A stretch of DNA of 7,359 bases, taken from positions 1 through 7,359 of the forward strand of contig JAHJSJ010000335.1 in the NCBI GenBank assembly GCA_018830415.1, read 5' to 3'. This stretch comes from Alphaproteobacteria bacterium. GTDB taxonomy: Bacteria > Pseudomonadota > Alphaproteobacteria > Sphingomonadales > Sphingomonadaceae. Made by a program: the position numbers and the translations under genes. Positions within the stretch are counted from its first letter, which is position 1; each line of letters opens with the position of its first letter. Shown here one piece after another: positions 6,001 through 7,359 of the stretch. The notes below the pieces were generated by a model that did no database searches, was not told the origin of the DNA, and was given only the letters and a program-made list of their open reading frames with translations.

Positions 6001-6209
6001 TCGTAAGTGGCGTTCACGCCGCTGGCGGCGAGATAATCGTCGATAAAATCGCTGGCGATGCGTTCCCGGTCAATCCATGCTGCGCTGCCCGCGACCAGCG
6101 CCGCAATCGCGCTGCCAGCAACAATGCGGGCACGCCAGCGGCGCGGCCAGAACCACCGCCGCGCGCCATCCCGGGCACTCTCTATCTGCTGCTCATCAGC
6201 CACCGGCAT
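3021..6209 (-). CDS. ydbH: YdbH-like AsmA-family intermembrane bridge protein
   Basis: This 1062-residue protein belongs with the AsmA-like proteins (TamB, YhdP, YdbH in E. coli), which span the periplasm as a long beta groove that moves phospholipids. A basic N-terminal patch (RRWFWPRRWRAR, 17-28) precedes one membrane anchor at about 29-46. The rest is rich in alternating beta-strand sequence with many Gly/Asp turns. The last 450 or so residues match the YdbH C-terminal pattern (VPLDIGALAGRWSFSDGVLR, then GGELRMRPLAMDF, IIGGLLVSRAPGG and ALRSLDYRQMSVGLNGDLAG). It is longer than E. coli YdbH (about 880). Cysteines are paired at 201/232 and 523/546. The chosen ATG at 6209 has GGGG 3 nt upstream; an in-frame GTG at 6221 has no ribosome site. 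It is followed by ynbE and ydbL, the E. coli order, which strongly supports the call. Confidence 0.9.
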   Translation of the reverse strand: MPVADEQQIESARDGARRWFWPRRWRARIVAGSAIAALVAGSAAWIDRERIASDFIDDYLAASGVNATYDIVAIGPRMQVIENLVVGDPARPDLTVERMALELGVGWAGPEVRRVTLDGARAFGSYHDGKFSLGALDPLVFTDSATPPALPAIDLVVNDARALIESDFGAVGLSLQGTGRLDDGFAGALAATAPGIGVEGCRADTATLYGKLTTIRGEPTLLGPLRLRDLTCGGAKLARADFGASLNAERDFSSISGEFMGDGSGLAYAALRSKTLYGKALVSLGKSGVALEHDVTLADVSTPQGRLARLNAEGAWRGAIDASRGQWEGTLRGGGLDPAADLTASLATAERGMEGTLLAPLLASARDSLGRALTGSRFSADAVVRHKPGEIALIIPGATLTSRAGTRVLALSQINAGIAGEGLSGLRGNILAGGEGLPAINGRIEQEPGDRWTLRLTMADYAAGANRLAIPRLTLRQMRGGVIDFAGLITASGDLPGGGVTDLTLPLEGTWSAQGGLAVGTRCMPVRFGALALSGLRLAGQAITLCPEGGEPILAYNTDLRLAANAGKLALAGTLGDSPVSLAADAVVLRYPSPFAITALAAQIGAPGSEIRLSAATLTGSLTGEISGEFAGGAAQMEVVPLDIGALAGRWSFSDGVLRVGEGAFTLTDRVVEGEPRFKPLIARGASLLFDGNAITADATLRHPASDKMVTSVAITHQLDTAGGNARLSVPGIVFDKSLQPEDLSYLAKGVIAFADGTVSGNGRIDWIGDDITSSGTFASDGVNFAAAFGPVRGLAGEVRFTDLLNLTTAPDQRVRIAAINPGIEVLDGSVQFEVKDGTLLNLEDARFPFMGGELRMRPLAMDFSQPEERRYVFEIIGLDAATFVAQMELTNLGATGTFDGTVPIVFDTDGNGRIIGGLLVSRAPGGNVAYIGELTYEDLGAMGNYAFSALRSLDYRQMSVGLNGDLAGEIITNFDFDGVRQGEGTSQNFVTRRLAKLPIRFKVNVRSENFYELATMVRSLWDVDFLGNPVDRGLLKAEGGRFVPANPAARPVQLPESEDQP

Positions 6210-6246
6210 CGTCCCCAACACTTGCGCGCATCATCGCTCAAAGGCA
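6210..6246. other. Short divergent gap between ydbH and radC
   Basis: Only 37 nt separate the two divergent start codons, so any promoter for either gene must overlap the other gene's 5' coding part. I found no convincing -35/-10 pair in either direction and no GTTC-N7-GTTC alphaproteobacterial LexA box. Confidence 0.6.
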
Positions 6247-7017
6247 ATGAGCAGGCAGGATCAATTCCTGCCGGGGGTCGCATTGCCGGAAGCTGAAGAC
6301 CATTTCGATTTTGGAGGCGAACCGCCTGCCCGTTCGGACGCGGGCAAATCCGCAGGTGACGGCCATCGCGCGCGCCTGCGCGAACGCCTTCTGAGCGGCG
6401 GGGCCGAGGCGCTCGCGGATTACGAAGTGCTCGAATACTTGCTGTTCGCCGCGATCCCGCGCGGGGACACCAAACCCATTGCCAAGGCGTTGATAACGCA
6501 GTTCGGCAGCCTTGCAGGCGTGCTTAACGCCGATCCCAAGGCGTTGCAGCGCGTGAAAGGCGTGGGCGAAGCCAGCGCCGCCGCGATCAAATCGGTCAGC
6601 ATCGCGGCGCGGCGCATGACTCGCGGCGAAATCATCAAAAAGCCAGTGCTGGGTTCGTGGCAGGCGCTGATCGATTACCTTACCACCGATATGGCGCATC
6701 TGACGGTGGAGCGCGTGCGCATCCTTTACCTCGACACCAAAAACCGGCTGATCGAGGATCATCACCTTGGCGATGGTTCGATTGACGAAGCCGCGATCCA
6801 TCCGCGCGAGGTTATCCGTCGGGCGATGGATCTGGGGGCGACGGCGATGATTCTGGTGCACAACCACCCCAGCGGCAGCCCCGAACCCAGCCGCGCCGAT
6901 ATCCAGGTCACCCAACGCATCGCCGAGGCCGGACGCCTGCTCGGCGTGACTGTCCACGATCATGTCATCATCGGACGCGAAGGGCATATCAGCCTCAGGG
7001 CGAAGGGGTTAATTTAG
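6247..7017 (+). CDS. radC: RadC-family JAB/MPN-domain protein
   Basis: The 256-residue protein has a helix-hairpin-helix-like N-terminal part (ALADYEVLEYLLF at 56-67; VKGVGEASAAAI at 103-114) and a C-terminal JAB/MPN fold. The metal-site residues are present: Glu155 in VERVRILYLDTKNRL, His205 and His207 in VHNHPSG, and Asp218 in PSRADIQVT. This is the complete JAMM set, so a metal-dependent hydrolase is predicted. RadC was once linked to DNA repair, but that role was withdrawn and its true substrate is unknown. It is slightly longer than E. coli RadC because of an N-terminal polar extension (residues 1-40). The ATG at 6247 has AAAGG only 2 nt upstream, a poor spacing, but no better start was seen. 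Upstream reading to 6058 is antisense to ydbH and rejected. It converges with ndh across 7 nt. Confidence 0.96.
   Translation: MSRQDQFLPGVALPEAEDHFDFGGEPPARSDAGKSAGDGHRARLRERLLSGGAEALADYEVLEYLLFAAIPRGDTKPIAKALITQFGSLAGVLNADPKALQRVKGVGEASAAAIKSVSIAARRMTRGEIIKKPVLGSWQALIDYLTTDMAHLTVERVRILYLDTKNRLIEDHHLGDGSIDEAAIHPREVIRRAMDLGATAMILVHNHPSGSPEPSRADIQVTQRIAEAGRLLGVTVHDHVIIGREGHISLRAKGLI
6254..6272 (+). repeat. 7-bp hairpin at the start of the radC coding region
   Basis: GGCAGGA (6254-6260) and TCCTGCC (6266-6272) are perfect complements around a 5-nt loop TCAAT. The stem begins 5 nt after the radC start codon. It could lower ribosome access, already weak from the short ribosome-site spacing. It could also be codon coincidence. 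Confidence 0.35.
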
Positions 7018-7024
7018 AGGGTGC

Positions 7025-7359
7025 TTAATCATCCTCACCGGTGATCAGGCGTACGCCCGAATGCTGCGCAAAGAAGCTCCACGCCCAGTTGATCACCACC
7101 GTGACACGGTTTCTGGTGCCGGTGAGAAAGCCGATATGCACAAGGCCCCACAGCCACCACGCCAGCGCGCCTGACAGCTTGAACGCGCCAAAATCGGCCA
7201 CCGCCGACTTGCGACCGACCGTCGCCAGACTGCCTTTATGGCGATAGCGAAACGGACCGGGGCAAGGCTTGCAAAGCAATTCGGCTTCTACCACGCGGCT
7301 GACATAGGCACCCGCCTGTTTGGCAGCCGGGGCAAGGCCGGGTACCGGGTCGCCATTCC
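7025..7359 (-). CDS. ndh: Type II NADH dehydrogenase, C-terminal part (5' end outside window)
   Basis: The last 110 codons of an FAD-dependent NADH:quinone oxidoreductase (NDH-2) are visible; the rest lies beyond the right edge. NDH-2 passes electrons from NADH to quinone at the inner face of the membrane without pumping protons. The visible part contains VPGLAPAAKQAGAYV, the loop near the isoalloxazine/quinone side in this family. FRYRHKGSLATVGRKSAV and the amphipathic/hydrophobic membrane-binding end (ALAWWLWGLVHIGFLTG, VVINWAWSFF) follow. The Rossmann nucleotide-binding motifs are outside the window, so integrity of the whole gene cannot be judged. It ends with TAA 7 nt from the radC stop on the opposite strand. 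Confidence 0.9.
   Translation of the reverse strand, partial: NGDPVPGLAPAAKQAGAYVSRVVEAELLCKPCPGPFRYRHKGSLATVGRKSAVADFGAFKLSGALAWWLWGLVHIGFLTGTRNRVTVVINWAWSFFAQHSGVRLITGEDD

Noticed and set aside
6058..6246. Longer radC start at 6058
   Set aside because: The extra 63 codons lie within the ydbH 5' coding region on the other strand and look non-proteinaceous (Arg/Ala/Ser-rich).
6238..6987. Minus-strand open frame (249 codons) antisense to radC
   Set aside because: radC is certain from its JAMM and hairpin-helix motifs; the antisense frame is its shadow.

Overview
This GC-rich window looks chromosomal and alphaproteobacterial, most likely from Sphingomonadales (an Erythrobacter/Sphingomonas-like bacterium). 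The main evidence is an F0-only ATP synthase gene order atpI-atpB-atpE-atpF'-atpF with separate b' and b subunits, an alphaproteobacterial AtpZ/AtpI-type protein, and protein sequence style. The genus is an inference. All real genes except radC lie on the minus strand.

Layout, read along the minus strand (right to left). At the right edge is the 3' end of a type II NADH dehydrogenase gene (ndh, 7025-7359, cut by the window). It converges with radC (6247-7017, plus strand), a JAB/MPN-domain protein. radC diverges across only 37 nt from a three-gene set with the same order as Escherichia coli ydbH-ynbE-ydbL. These are a 1062-residue AsmA-like inner-membrane-anchored protein (3021-6209), a small outer-membrane lipoprotein (2743-2946) and a secreted DUF1318 protein (2330-2710). 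In E. coli, YdbH and YnbE form a bridge between the membranes that supports phospholipid traffic to the outer membrane, and YdbL modulates it. About 130 nt downstream of ydbL the F0 operon starts with its own probable promoter (-35 TTGACA at 2282-2287). It runs atpI, atpB (subunit a, GTG start), atpE (subunit c), atpF' (b') and the first 64 codons of atpF (b), which leave the window at position 1.

How the genes work together: atpB/E/F'/F encode the membrane proton-translocating half of ATP synthase, and ndh feeds electrons into the quinone pool. The ydbH-ynbE-ydbL set belongs to envelope lipid homeostasis. No F1 genes are in view; they usually sit in a separate operon in this class.

The most interesting unlabelled structure is in the short gaps. 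The atpE start is preceded by an AT-rich leader and its end is followed by a 12-bp stem with a tetraloop, as expected for differential expression of the multi-copy c subunit. Smaller perfect or near-perfect inverted repeats sit at the ynbE/ydbL, ydbL/atpI and atpI/atpB junctions and over the putative -10 of the atp promoter. I saw no tRNA, rRNA, CRISPR array, insertion sequence or phage gene. No wholly new system is evident; the closest candidate is the alphaproteobacterial YdbH-YnbE-YdbL bridge, with an enlarged YdbH and extra cysteines.
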